Positions 1-12,408 are shown, counted from the stretch's first letter. The stretch is 37,095 nucleotides of DNA from Rhodospirillales bacterium (GCA_028818565.1 JAPPNV010000086.1:1-37095), one strand, 5' to 3'. Made by a program: numbers and translations. Notes: generated by a model not told the origin, from the sequence alone.

Positions 1-723
1 ACGCTGAACCGGCCCAAGGCGCTCAACGCGCTGAACGGCGCGCTGATCGGCGAGCTCAACGCCGTGCTCGACAGCTTCGAGGCGGAAGACGAGATCGGCG
101 CCGTCGTCGTCACCGGCAACGAGAAGGCCTTCGCGGCCGGCGCCGACATCACCGAGATGCGCAGGATGAACTTCGTCGATGCCCATGGCAGCGACTTCAT
201 CGCCGCGTGGAACCGCATCACCGCTTTTCGCAAGCCGGTCATCGCGGCGGTCGCGGGCTATGCGCTGGGCGGCGGCTGCGAGCTTGCGATGATGTGCGAC
301 ATCGTGATCGCCGCCGACAACGCGAGATTCGGCCAGCCGGAGATCAAGCTCGGCACCATTCCCGGCGCAGGCGGCACCCAGCGGCTGACACGCGCCGTCG
401 GCAAGTCGAAGGCGATGGAGATGATCCTGACCGGGCGCATGATGGATGCCGAGGAGGCCGAGCGCAGCGGGCTCGCGAGCCGTGTGGTGCCGGTCGCAGA
501 CGTGGTGGACGAGGCGGTCGCCGTCGCCGAGCGGATCGCGCATTTCTCAGCGCCCACCGTGGCGCTCGCCAAGGCGAGCGTGAACCGCGCGTTCGAGACC
601 ACGCTCACGGAAGGCGTGCTCTACGAGCGGGCGGTCTTCTACGCGAGCTTCGCGACCGAGGACCAGAAGGAAGGGATGGACGCCTTCATCGAGAAGCGCG
701 AGCCGGCCTTCAACAACCGTTAG
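1..723 (+). CDS. Enoyl-CoA hydratase/isomerase family protein (5'-truncated by window edge)
   Basis: This crotonase-fold enzyme hydrates trans-2-enoyl-CoA in beta-oxidation. The reading frame is open from base 1 ([11 protein letters not shown], the usual first beta strand), so the true start lies upstream. The ORF-track start at 64 is only an internal GTG. The CoA/oxyanion-hole motif [10 protein letters not shown] and the [15 protein letters not shown] segment are visible. The Glu in GGGCEL and the Glu in FGQPEIKLG match the two catalytic glutamates of classical enoyl-CoA hydratase, which favours true hydratase activity over isomerase or hydrolase activity. About 240 residues are visible against roughly 258 usual, so only a short N-terminus is missing. 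An enoyl-CoA hydratase beside rpsT-dnaA is common in alphaproteobacteria. The exact acyl-chain preference cannot be read from sequence. Confidence 0.93.
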   Translation, partial: TLNRPKALNALNGALIGELNAVLDSFEAEDEIGAVVVTGNEKAFAAGADITEMRRMNFVDAHGSDFIAAWNRITAFRKPVIAAVAGYALGGGCELAMMCDIVIAADNARFGQPEIKLGTIPGAGGTQRLTRAVGKSKAMEMILTGRMMDAEEAERSGLASRVVPVADVVDEAVAVAERIAHFSAPTVALAKASVNRAFETTLTEGVLYERAVFYASFATEDQKEGMDAFIEKREPAFNNR

Positions 724-805
724 CGCCGGCTAACGACGCCGGCGCCGTTGACCCGGCCGGCCTGCGTGGTATAAGGCCGCCCGACCACAGGAAAGGCCCT
801 CAGCC

Positions 806-1075
806 ATGGCCCATTCGCGCCAGGCCCGCAAGCGGGTTCGGCAGAACAAGCGCCGCGTCGCGGTCAACCGCGCGCGGATTTCACGCCTTCGCACCTTCGT
901 CCGCCGGGTGGAGGAAGCCATCGCGAGCGGCGACAAGCGCCAGGCGGAGGAAGCATTGCGCGCGGCCCAGCCGGAGATCATGCGCGGCGCGCAGAAGGCG
1001 GTGCTGCATCGGCGGACCGCGGCACGCAGGGTCTCGCTGCTCGCACGCCGCGTGGGCGCGCTCTCCGACAGCTAG
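806..1075 (+). CDS. rpsT: 30S ribosomal protein S20
   Basis: This 89-residue, very Arg/Lys/Ala-rich protein is S20, which binds 16S rRNA near the bottom of the small subunit. The N-terminus [17 protein letters not shown] is the typical S20 start, and the rest reads as the expected helical bundle ending in [10 protein letters not shown]. Length fits the family (85-90 residues). The ATG at 806 is preceded by AGGAAAGG at 789-796, a good ribosome-binding site. The gene lies 82 bp after the enoyl-CoA hydratase and about 530 bp before dnaA, the usual alphaproteobacterial order. Confidence 0.96.
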   Translation: MAHSRQARKRVRQNKRRVAVNRARISRLRTFVRRVEEAIASGDKRQAEEALRAAQPEIMRGAQKAVLHRRTAARRVSLLARRVGALSDS

Positions 1076-1085
1076 AGAGGGCCTG

Positions 1086-1101
1086 CGCCGCGGGAGCGGC
1101 G
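1086..1101 (+). terminator. Possible weak hairpin after rpsT
   Basis: A six-bp G/C stem (CGCCGC with GCGGCG, loop GGGA) begins 10 bp after the rpsT stop and is followed by GTTCTCATTTTC. The T run is poor, so this is a low-confidence terminator. Confidence 0.25.
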
Positions 1102-1492
1102 GTTCTCATTTTCGCTCCTGGCGGGACGGCTCGTCCGCCCATAGGCCCGGCCATGCTGACGCCGCGAAACATGCCGTTCAAATTCCGGTTATGCCGCCAA
1201 CCGATTGGCTCTCTGCCTTCACTCTCACAGCCAACATTGCGACGGAAATGTGACACGCAAATTTCGCGACGGTTCCGCTTTCGGACCCGTTGCCAGCCTC
1301 GATTCCGCGCTTTAGCCTAAGCGTCACATGCCGCCCGGAGGAGGCGCCGGCGGTATGTAAAGCAAAAACCACTGACGTTAACAACGGCGAGGCAAGCTTG
1401 GCTTGTCGGGGAAGGGAGACCCACCGCCGCACCGAGAAGCGCGACGCAATGCAAGAACATACATGGGGTCAAACAAGTCCAGAAATAGAACA

Positions 1493-1514
1493 TATCGCTC
1501 GTGTGCGAGCGATA
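1493..1514. promoter_or_regulatory. Perfect 9-bp dyad upstream of dnaA
   Basis: The arms TATCGCTCG and CGAGCGATA pair perfectly around the 4-base centre TGTG, 91 bp before the dnaA ATG. The dyad could be an operator for a dimeric regulator or a leader hairpin. The symmetry is seen directly; the function is inferred. Confidence 0.4.
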
Positions 1515-1605
1515 GTCAGGATTGTGATATCGGCTTCGAGATCGCCTGCCGCCGCGACGAGACGTGTTGGCAGGGGTCGCGGCGCCTGCTGAGGGAGAGC
1601 CAACG

Positions 1606-3018
1606 ATGACTGACGGCCTTCCGCCACGGGACCGCGACACGCAAGCCGATTGGGAGAGGATCCGGGCGCGACTTCGCGCTGAATTGGGCGACGCCACCTT
1701 CGCGAGCTGGCTGGCGCCACTCACCTTGGTCGACGTCGACGGTGAGGAGGTCACCCTAGGCGTAGCCACGCGGTTCCTCCGCGATTGGATCGAATCGCAC
1801 TATGCGGATCGCATCGCATCGCTTTGGGCTGAGCATCGGCCAGGTATCCAGGACGCCCGCATCGTCATTCATGGGGGCCTGCCGCCGGAAGCGGATGGCA
1901 AGCCGCGTGCGGCCGGCGAGCGGCCCCTGGCGCGGCGCGACGGCGCCGTGGGCTCGCGTGCGCATGACGAGCGGCTGGATGGCCTCGGCTCGCCGCTCAA
2001 TAACCGTTACACCTTCCGGGAATTCGTGGTCGGCGAAAGCAACGAACTCGCCCACGCCGCCGCGCAGCAGGTGGCCGGCGTCGACCATCTTCCGTTCAAC
2101 CCGCTCTACCTCTATGGCGGCGTCGGGCACGGCAAGACCCACCTTCTGCACGCCATCGCGTGGTGCATTCGCGGCCGCGAGCCGTCCCGGCGCGTCCTCT
2201 ACCTCTCCGCCGAACGGTTCATGTATCGCTTCGTTCAGGCGATCCGGCGAAAGGACACCGTGGCGTTCAAGGAGCGGCTGCGTTCGGCCGATGTGCTGTT
2301 GATCGACGACATCCAGTTCATCTGCGACAAGGACAGCACGCAGGAGGAGTTTCTCCACACGCTCAACGCGTTGCTCGACCATCGTTGCCAGGTGGTGGTC
2401 TCTGCCGACCGCGCACCCTCTCGGCTAGACGGGATGGAAGAGCGGCTCAAGTCTCGTCTGGCAGGCGGCCTTGCGGTCGACATCCTGCCCGCGAACTACG
2501 AGCTCCGCCTCGGCATCCTGCGGGAAAAAGCAAGGCCACTGGGCATCGCCGACGCACCGCTCGAAGTGATGGAGTTCCTGGCCCGGCACATCACCTCCAA
2601 CGCGCGCGAGCTGGAGATGGCGCTCAACCGTATCGCCGCCCACGCCGCGCTTCTTGGCAGCGCAATCACGCTGCAGACGACCCAGTGGGTGCTGCGCGAC
2701 GTTCTCGAGGCGAAGGAGCAGAAGATCACCATCGAGGATATCCAGCGTCTGGTCGCCGCGCACTACAACATCAAGCCGGCGGAGCTCTCCTCCAACCGGC
2801 GCTCGCAGGCGGTGGTGCGGCCGCGCCACGTGGCGATGTACCTCGCCAAGCAGCTCACGTCCCGCTCGCTGCCGGAGATCGGCCGCAAGTTCGGCAAGCG
2901 CGACCACACCACGGTCCTGTACGCGATCCGCCGCATCGAGGAGTTGCGGCCCAAGGACCCCGCCCTCGACGAAGACGTGGAGCATCTCAGGCGAAGCCTC
3001 GAAGAGCCGGACAGCTGA
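1606..3018 (+). CDS. dnaA: Chromosomal replication initiator protein DnaA
   Basis: DnaA is the AAA+ initiator that binds DnaA boxes and opens the origin. Domain I is at the N-terminus (WERIRARLRAELGDATFASWLAPL), followed by a linker to about residue 125. The AAA+ domain carries Walker A GGVGHGKTH (about 171-179), Walker B LLIDDIQF (from about 231) and sensor II NARELEMALNRI. Domain IV, which binds DNA, carries RDHTTVLYAIRRIEEL from about 432. The ORF track starts at a GTG at 1564. I prefer ATG 1606 because GAGGGAGAG lies just before it and it gives the normal TDGLPP-type N-terminus (470 residues). A His occupies the variable position of Walker A where Leu is usual, but the Lys and Thr are intact. 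dnaN follows 142 bp downstream. Confidence 0.97.
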   Translation: MTDGLPPRDRDTQADWERIRARLRAELGDATFASWLAPLTLVDVDGEEVTLGVATRFLRDWIESHYADRIASLWAEHRPGIQDARIVIHGGLPPEADGKPRAAGERPLARRDGAVGSRAHDERLDGLGSPLNNRYTFREFVVGESNELAHAAAQQVAGVDHLPFNPLYLYGGVGHGKTHLLHAIAWCIRGREPSRRVLYLSAERFMYRFVQAIRRKDTVAFKERLRSADVLLIDDIQFICDKDSTQEEFLHTLNALLDHRCQVVVSADRAPSRLDGMEERLKSRLAGGLAVDILPANYELRLGILREKARPLGIADAPLEVMEFLARHITSNARELEMALNRIAAHAALLGSAITLQTTQWVLRDVLEAKEQKITIEDIQRLVAAHYNIKPAELSSNRRSQAVVRPRHVAMYLAKQLTSRSLPEIGRKFGKRDHTTVLYAIRRIEELRPKDPALDEDVEHLRRSLEEPDS

Positions 3019-3160
3019 CAGCGAATATGCGGAGAGTTGCACGGCAAGGGTTGGCGCGTGACGCCCGCGCCCCGATAATTCGCCGGTAAGGCTGCGATTT
3101 CCGCCACTTCTCCGCTATAATACGCGCTGATTCGGCGACGATTCAGGGTCTCCCTCGAGC

Positions 3161-4288
3161 ATGAAACTCACGATCGAACGCTCCACGCTGCTGAGCTCTC
3201 TGGCGCACGTGCAAAGCGTCGTCGAACGGCGCAACACGATCCCGATTCTCGCCAACGTGCGCATCGATGCGCAGGGGAGCGATCGCCTGCGACTCACCGC
3301 GACCGACATGGACCTTGCCGTCGTCGACGAGGCCGAGGCCGCCGTCGAGCAGGAAGGCGCGGTGACCACGACCGCGCTCACCCTCTACGACATCGTCCGC
3401 AAGCTGCCGGACGGTGCGCAGGTCTCGATGACTCTCGACGGGAGCGACGGTGGGCAGCTCGACGTGGTCTCGGGGCGCTCGCGCTTCCGCCTCTCGTGTC
3501 TGCCCATCGCCGAGTTTCCGGTGATGGCCGACGACGATCTGCCCTATTCATTCGAGCTGCCGCGGGATCATCTGCGGCGCCTGATCGACAAGACCCGCTT
3601 CGCCATCTCGACCGAAGAAACTCGCTACTATCTCAACGGCATCCACCTTCATAAGGCCGAGGACCAGGAGGGAATTGCGCGGCTGCGCGCCGTCGCCACC
3701 GACGGCCATCGGCTCTCCTGCGCCGACGTGGCGCTGCCCGAGGGGGCGGCGGACCTGCCGGCCGTGATCGTGCCGCGCAAGACCGTGGCCGAAGTGCGCA
3801 AGCTGATCGACGATGGCGACAACCCGGTGTCCGTCGCGCTCTCCGAGACCAGGATCCGCTTCGAAGCCGGCGATGCCCAGCTCACCTCGAAACTGATCGA
3901 CGGCTCGTTCCCCGACTACGAGCGGGTGATTCCGCGCGGCAACCAGAACGTGATGACGGTGGCGAGCGGCAGTTTCGCCGAGGCCGTGGACCGGGTCTCC
4001 TCGATTTCCACGGACCGCTCCCACGCCATCAAGCTCTCCATCCGCTCAGGGGCGGTGACACTCACGGCCAACAGCCCCGATACAGGGACCGCGACCGAAG
4101 AGCTCGATGCCGACTATGGGGCCGAGCCGCTCGATATCGGCCTCAACGCGCGCTATGTGCTCGATGTCTCCGGGCAGATCGAGAGCGATTCGATCCGCTT
4201 CTTCTTCGGCGATGCCGGCTCGCCGTCACTGGTGCGGGACACCGGCGATTCCGGCGCGCTCCACGTCATCATGCCGCTCCGCGTCTAG
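3161..4288 (+). CDS. dnaN: DNA polymerase III beta subunit (sliding clamp)
   Basis: The ring-forming clamp tethers polymerase III and repair factors to DNA. The 375-residue length fits three repeated clamp domains. The N-terminus MKLTIERSTLLSSLAHVQSVVERRNTIPILANV and the C-terminus ending in HVIMPLRV are family hallmarks; the latter contributes to the client-binding pocket. The ATG at 3161 gives the canonical start. The gene lies between dnaA and recF in the classical order, but a structured 268-bp gap follows, so recF may not be simply cotranscribed. Confidence 0.97.
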   Translation: MKLTIERSTLLSSLAHVQSVVERRNTIPILANVRIDAQGSDRLRLTATDMDLAVVDEAEAAVEQEGAVTTTALTLYDIVRKLPDGAQVSMTLDGSDGGQLDVVSGRSRFRLSCLPIAEFPVMADDDLPYSFELPRDHLRRLIDKTRFAISTEETRYYLNGIHLHKAEDQEGIARLRAVATDGHRLSCADVALPEGAADLPAVIVPRKTVAEVRKLIDDGDNPVSVALSETRIRFEAGDAQLTSKLIDGSFPDYERVIPRGNQNVMTVASGSFAEAVDRVSSISTDRSHAIKLSIRSGAVTLTANSPDTGTATEELDADYGAEPLDIGLNARYVLDVSGQIESDSIRFFFGDAGSPSLVRDTGDSGALHVIMPLRV

Positions 4289-4424
4289 CCCGGATATCTC
4301 TTCAATGTCACGGCCTGCGTCGCTCCCAGGTGTTCGATCCGCAAGAAGCGGGCCGAAGAGCGTATCGGGGAATACGGTTGAGGCCCGCGACGCTGTGGGC
4401 GGGCGCCTGGGCGCGACCCGAAGG

Positions 4425-4522
4425 GCGGCGCTGTCCGGTCGACAGGGTTCGTCAAGTCGCTTGCCCGATGTCCCTGCATCGCGCTTCGCGACATTCCTGC
4501 CCTGTCGGCCGGACAGCGCCGC
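4425..4522. repeat. Long inverted repeat between dnaN and recF
   Basis: The 23-base arms at 4425-4447 and 4500-4522 are complementary except for one T/C position that still pairs as G-T. Arm 1 starts GCGGCGCTGTCCGG. The 52-base interior holds a small CGCG-CTT-CGCG hairpin. Two further complementary pairs lie upstream (4319-4330 with 4406-4417, and 4348-4354 with 4382-4388), so the whole gap is highly structured. There is no T run, so a standard intrinsic terminator is unlikely. It resembles a palindromic intergenic element. Confidence 0.75.
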
Positions 4523-4556
4523 GCAAACCATGACCTTGGTGAGAAAGCCGGGCTAA

Positions 4557-8203
<3,647 letters not shown>

Positions 8204-8224
8204 TTTCGCGCTCCCAGCCGGCTG

Positions 8225-10219
8225 ATGGCATCGCGCCGCCGCACGCCGCCGCCGAAGCGGCCCCGCAAACCGGCAAAGAAGTCCGCCCGCGCAAAGGCGA
8301 AAAAACCCAGCGGTGCCAAGGCCAAGGCAGCCGCCAAAAAGCCGAAGGCAGCGCCGAAAACACCCAGGGCGGCGCCAAAGAAACCGAAATCGGGCGGCTC
8401 CGCGCGCAAGACGGCGGGCGCCAGGCCGCGCGGGCGGGCGAAGTCGCCGGCGCGACGGCGGCTTCGCTGGCGCATCGCCAAGTGGAGCGCCGTCTTCGTC
8501 CTCTGGCTCGTGGTACTGGGCGCCGTCTTCGTCGGCTACTACGCGCACGACCTGCCCGATACCGAGCACCTCACCGGGCCCGAGACCCCGCTCTCGATCA
8601 CCGTGCTGGCGGCGGACGGCTCCGAGGTCGCCACGGTGGGAGAGATGTGGGGCGAGCTGGTGCCGGTCCAGGAGATGGCGCTGGTGCTGCCCCAGGCGGT
8701 TCTCGCGATCGAGGACCGGCGCTTCTACACCCACGGCGGAATCGATGCCTTCGGCGTGATCCGCGCGGCCTGGCAGAACGCGGTCGAGGGCCGCGTGGTG
8801 GCCGGCGGCAGCACGATCTCCCAACAGGTGGCGAAACTGGTGTTCCTGTCGCCGGAGCGCACCGTCAGGCGCAAGATTCAGGAGGCGATGCTGGCCTTCT
8901 GGCTGGAGCGCGAGTTCACCAAGGAAGAAATCCTCACGATCTACCTCAACCGCGCCTATTTCGGCGCCGGCGCCTACGGCGTCGACGCGGCGGCCAGGCG
9001 CTATTTCGGCCGCTCGGCGCGCGATGTCGGCGTGGCGCAGGCCGCCATGATCGCGGGCCTGCTGAAGGCACCGTCGCGCTACAGCCCCGCCAACGACCTC
9101 GCGTTGGCGCGCAAGCGCGCGGGCGTCGTCGTGGATGCGATGGTCGATGCCGACTTTCTCACCGACGGCGAGGGATTGGCCGCAAGCGAGCGCGCGCGGA
9201 CCCTCACCGTGACCCCGCGAAGCGGTCCGGCGGCGGGCTATTTCGTCGATTGGGTGCGCGAGCAGGTACCGGGCTATGTCGGGCGCGACCACGGGGCGCT
9301 GCGGGTGTTCACCACCCTCGAGCCCAAGCGCCAGCGGGCGGCGCAGGCGGCGCTTGCCAAGACCCTGGCTGCCGCCGGCAAGAGCCGCAGCATCGGGCAG
9401 GGCGCCCTGGTCGCCCTGGATGAGAACGGCGCCGTACGCGCCATGGTGGGCGGGCGCGACCACGCCAAGAGCGTGTTCAACCGGGCGACGCAGGCAAGGC
9501 GCCAGCCGGGCTCAGCCTTCAAGACGGTTGTCTATCTTGCAGCCATCGAGGAGGGGCTCGAGCCCGACGACAGGGTCGAGGATGCGCCCATTACCGTCGG
9601 CGGCTGGTCGCCCCGCAACTACGACGACGAATACCGGGGCCCGGTGACGGTGCGGGAGGGTTTTGCGCGCTCGATCAACACGGTAGCCGTGAGGGTGGGC
9701 CTCAAGGCAGGCGTGAAGGGCATTCACGAGACCGCACGGCGGCTCGGGATCGAGAGCACGCTCCCCGCCGATGCGAGCATCGCGCTCGGCACCGGCGAGG
9801 TCACGCTGCTGGAGCTGACCTCGGCCTATGCGGCACTCGCCAACGGCGGGGCGCGGGTGCTGCCCCACGGCATCGCGGAGATCCGCAACCGCGCGGGCGA
9901 CGTGCTCTACAGCCGGGCGGGCTCCGGCGCCGGCCGCGCGGCCGATAGCGCCGCGGTGGCCGCGATGCGCGACCTGCTCAGCGCCGCCGTGGCAGAGGGC
10001 ACCGGCCGCGCCGCCCGGCTGCCGCAGGGTTTTGGCCCGGCCTACGGCAAGACCGGCACCAGCCAGAAGTTCCGCGATGCGTGGTTCGTCGGCTGGGCCG
10101 GAGGGCTCGTCGCCGGCGTCTGGCTCGGCAACGACGACGGCAGTCCCATGGACGAGGTGACCGGCGGCAGCTATCCGGCCGAGACCTGGCGCGCGTTCAT
10201 GGCCGACGCGCTGCGGTAG
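8225..10219 (+). CDS. Class A (bifunctional) penicillin-binding protein, PBP1A family
   Basis: This enzyme polymerises glycan strands and cross-links peptides in peptidoglycan. The first 85 residues are an unusually long Lys/Ala/Pro-rich cytoplasmic tail. A single transmembrane helix (about 86-107, WSAVFVLWLVVLGAVFVGYY) follows. The glycosyltransferase family 51 domain carries EDRRFYTHGG with the catalytic Glu at about 163, and GGSTISQQVAKL. The transpeptidase domain carries SAFK (nucleophile Ser about 430), RSIN and KTGTS (about 609). The 664-residue length fits the compact PBP1A-type proteins of alphaproteobacteria. ATG 8225 is 21 bp after gyrB. The basic tail is likely low-complexity and may contact nucleic acid or cytoskeletal partners, but that is speculative. 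Confidence 0.93.
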   Translation: MASRRRTPPPKRPRKPAKKSARAKAKKPSGAKAKAAAKKPKAAPKTPRAAPKKPKSGGSARKTAGARPRGRAKSPARRRLRWRIAKWSAVFVLWLVVLGAVFVGYYAHDLPDTEHLTGPETPLSITVLAADGSEVATVGEMWGELVPVQEMALVLPQAVLAIEDRRFYTHGGIDAFGVIRAAWQNAVEGRVVAGGSTISQQVAKLVFLSPERTVRRKIQEAMLAFWLEREFTKEEILTIYLNRAYFGAGAYGVDAAARRYFGRSARDVGVAQAAMIAGLLKAPSRYSPANDLALARKRAGVVVDAMVDADFLTDGEGLAASERARTLTVTPRSGPAAGYFVDWVREQVPGYVGRDHGALRVFTTLEPKRQRAAQAALAKTLAAAGKSRSIGQGALVALDENGAVRAMVGGRDHAKSVFNRATQARRQPGSAFKTVVYLAAIEEGLEPDDRVEDAPITVGGWSPRNYDDEYRGPVTVREGFARSINTVAVRVGLKAGVKGIHETARRLGIESTLPADASIALGTGEVTLLELTSAYAALANGGARVLPHGIAEIRNRAGDVLYSRAGSGAGRAADSAAVAAMRDLLSAAVAEGTGRAARLPQGFGPAYGKTGTSQKFRDAWFVGWAGGLVAGVWLGNDDGSPMDEVTGGSYPAETWRAFMADALR

Positions 10220-10224
10220 CTCTT

Positions 10225-10264
10225 TCGCTCACGGCAGCTGGCCGTCCTGCGATTCCGCGCGCCT
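10225..10264 (+). repeat. Dispersed intergenic repeat, copy 1
   Basis: A 40-base segment starting TCGCTCACGGCAGCTGGCC matches 36713-36752 at 38 of 40 positions. It starts 5 bp after the PBP stop. Its core GATTCCGCGCGCCT is also, in reverse complement, part of the 28-bp tandem repeat at 32046. Confidence 0.8.
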
Positions 10265-10283
10265 CCGTCAAGGACGGACGCGC
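10257..10283. terminator. Hairpin between convergent PBP and cobB genes
   Basis: Arms GCGCG+TCCGTC and GACGGA+CGCGC pair with a 2-base CC bulge and an AAG loop. It sits in the 82-bp gap between two convergent stops, so it may serve both transcripts. No long T run is seen. Confidence 0.45.
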
Positions 10284-10301
10284 TCTAAACGCGGTGTCGA
10301 C

Positions 10302-11603
10302 TTACGCGCGGTCGATCAGGTGGATGAAGGAGCCTGAGACCGTGCCCACGCTCATGCCGGCGTGGCCGAGTTGCTGACCCGTGGCGTCCTGGGTCGAGAA
10401 CAACGGCTGCTCCGCCTCTTCGGAGACCACGCGGCAATAGTGGAATTCGTGACCGCGAAAGCGCGCGCCTGCCTTGCCGAGCGGGCCGTCGGCGGCGAGC
10501 CGGGCGTGGCGATAGCCGAGCGAAAGGCGACGCCCCTGAAAGCTGGTCTCCAGCGGCAGTAGTCCGGCCATGGCGTGGCGCCGGCCGTCGGCGTCGGTGA
10601 GGCCCCGACCCAGCACCATGTAGCCTCCGCATTCGCCGAAGACGGCGACGCCGCGCGCCGCAGCCGCCCGCAGCCCGTCGAGAAAGCGCGCGGCATCGGC
10701 GATGCGCACCGCGTGCAGCTCCGGGTAACCGCCCGGCAGGTAGATCGCGTCAGCGTCCGGTTCGGGCGCCTTGTCCGCCAGCGGCGAGAAGGGCACGACC
10801 GCCGCGCCGGCAGCCCGCCAGTCCTCCATCAGCGCGTCGTAGCAGAAGCCGAACGCCGCATCGCGCGCCACCGCAATTCGTTGACCCAAGGGCGGGATCG
10901 CCGCACCCGGCGCGGTCCCGGAGGCGATCTGGAGCGGGCGTGCCAAGGACGCGAGGGTATCAATATCGACCGACCGCGCGACGATCGCAGCGGCGTCCTC
11001 CGCCCACGATACGTCACTCTCACAGGCTTGCACGAGGCCGAGGTGGCGCGAGGGCAGGCTCAGCGCTTCGTCTCGCGGCACCGCACCGAGAACCGGCACG
11101 GATCGCGCTTCGAGAGCATCGCGCAGCAGCCCCTCGTGCGCCGCACCGGCCACCCGGTTGAGGATGACGCCGGCGACCGTCACGTCCGGGCGGTGACCCG
11201 CGAAGCCTTCCGCGAGCGCCGCCACCGAGGCGCCCTGGCCGCGGGCGTCCACCACCAGCAGCACGGGCAGGCCCAGCCGGGCCGCGAGGTCGGCTGTGGA
11301 GCCTGTGCCGTCGCGGGCGCCGTCGAAGAGGCCCATCGCGCCCTCACCGATCACCAGGTCGGCGCCCGCTGAGAGCGCCGAGACGCGGTGCGCCAGCGTC
11401 TCCGGCCGCATCCCCCAGGGATCGAGGTTGACGCAGTCATGGCCGGTGGCCATGCGGTGATAGCCGGGGTCTATGTAGTCGGGGCCCGCCTTGAAGGCGC
11501 GGACGGCCAGGCCGCGCTCGCGAAAATGCGCCAGAAGAGCCGCGCACAGCACGGTCTTGCCGCTGCCCGACGTCGGCGCGGCGAGAACTAACCCGGAGGC
11601 CAC
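10302..11603 (-). CDS. cobB: Cobyrinate a,c-diamide synthase
   Basis: CobB amidates the a and c side chains of cobyrinic acid or hydrogenobyrinic acid using glutamine and ATP. The N-terminal dethiobiotin-synthetase-like ATPase domain has P-loop APTSGSGKT (residues 9-17), FKAGPDYIDPGYH and GEGAMGLFDG. The C-terminal glutamine amidotransferase domain has the nucleophile motif FGECGGYMVLG, and the protein ends with a late HIDR-like region. The 433-residue length is typical. The start is a GTG at 11603, 6 bp after the stop of the SCO-like gene, so cobA - SCO - cobB is probably one transcription unit. The end converges on the PBP gene. Confidence 0.95.
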   Translation of the reverse strand: MASGLVLAAPTSGSGKTVLCAALLAHFRERGLAVRAFKAGPDYIDPGYHRMATGHDCVNLDPWGMRPETLAHRVSALSAGADLVIGEGAMGLFDGARDGTGSTADLAARLGLPVLLVVDARGQGASVAALAEGFAGHRPDVTVAGVILNRVAGAAHEGLLRDALEARSVPVLGAVPRDEALSLPSRHLGLVQACESDVSWAEDAAAIVARSVDIDTLASLARPLQIASGTAPGAAIPPLGQRIAVARDAAFGFCYDALMEDWRAAGAAVVPFSPLADKAPEPDADAIYLPGGYPELHAVRIADAARFLDGLRAAAARGVAVFGECGGYMVLGRGLTDADGRRHAMAGLLPLETSFQGRRLSLGYRHARLAADGPLGKAGARFRGHEFHYCRVVSEEAEQPLFSTQDATGQQLGHAGMSVGTVSGSFIHLIDRA

Positions 11604-11609
11604 GTCGGT

Positions 11610-12317
11610 TCAGCCGGTGAGCTCGCGCTCGATCTCGAGAGCGATCTGGGTGGGCCCCTGGGTCGGCAGGTAATGCTGGATGAACGTGCCGTCCGGCCCC
11701 ATCAAGTAGAACAGCGACGTGTGGTCGACTTGATAGCTCGTATCGTCCGGCCCGTCTGCCTGCGAGCGCCGGGTGATGCCGAAGGACTGGAGCGCCTGCG
11801 CCACCTGCACGTCCGAGCCGGTGAGCCCGATCAGGCCGGGGAGCTGCGCGACATAGGCGGCAAGCTTTTCCACCGTATCGCGCTGCGGATCGACCGTGAC
11901 GAATATCGGCTGCACCGTCTTGCCCTGGGCCTCCAGATCCTCCACCACCTGCGTCATGACCAGCATGGCGGACGGGCACACGTCGGGGCACCAGGTGAAG
12001 CCGAAATAGTAGAGCGAAAACGTGCCGTGGAAGTCTTCGTCGGTGCGCGGCGTGCCAGTGTGGTCGACCAGCTCGAAATCGCCGACGACCTGATCCGGCG
12101 AGACCGCCATGCGCGAGACGTGACTCTGATCCATGGGGCCGAAAAGCGAGCCCGAGCCATCCATCTGCGTGTAAATCAGGATCGCGCCGATCACCAGGAT
12201 CCAGATCAGCGGGTTGCGTCCCAGGGGCGACTGCCTGCCGCCGCCACGCCCGGGCTGCTGGTCGCCGCCGCCACCGGACGGCGGACCCATGCCGAATTTG
12301 CCGAGTTCTTTCCACAT
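11610..12317 (-). CDS. SCO1/SenC/PrrC family copper-binding thioredoxin-like protein
   Basis: SCO proteins are membrane-anchored, periplasm-facing copper chaperones or thiol reductases that help build the CuA centre of cytochrome c oxidase. A cytoplasmic Gly/Pro-rich N-terminus is followed by one transmembrane helix (about 36-50, PLIWILVIGAILIYT). The thioredoxin-like domain has the copper motif CPDVC (Cys110, Cys114) and the distal His in VDHTSLFYLMG (His199). All three copper ligands are intact. Length (235) is slightly above average because of the Gly-rich head. It sits between cobA and cobB, 6 bp before cobB, with no cytochrome oxidase genes nearby, so its position inside a cobalamin operon is unexpected. 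A link to cobalt or corrin handling is speculation. Confidence 0.9.
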   Translation of the reverse strand: MWKELGKFGMGPPSGGGGDQQPGRGGGRQSPLGRNPLIWILVIGAILIYTQMDGSGSLFGPMDQSHVSRMAVSPDQVVGDFELVDHTGTPRTDEDFHGTFSLYYFGFTWCPDVCPSAMLVMTQVVEDLEAQGKTVQPIFVTVDPQRDTVEKLAAYVAQLPGLIGLTGSDVQVAQALQSFGITRRSQADGPDDTSYQVDHTSLFYLMGPDGTFIQHYLPTQGPTQIALEIERELTG

Positions 12318-12408
12318 GAGCAGATTCGCGTTCTAGGGGCGCCTCCGGGGCGCCAGACTATCCCTGCGATGCCCTACGCGGCAAAAGGATTCGATCCCTT
12401 GTTTCTCC

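Larger units (their letters stand above)
1076..1605. other. 530-bp gene-free stretch between rpsT and dnaA
   Basis: No convincing gene is present; the ORFs in the track here lack family signal. The stretch is visibly less GC-rich than its flanks, especially around 1170-1270, 1355-1390 and 1440-1535. It carries a perfect dyad (listed separately). No good match to the DnaA box TTATNCACA was found by eye on either strand, so origin function is not supported. It most likely holds the dnaA promoter and leader. Confidence 0.5.

Noticed and set aside
1076-1605. Chromosomal origin upstream of dnaA
   Set aside because: No recognisable DnaA-box cluster; alphaproteobacterial origins often lie elsewhere, for example near hemE.
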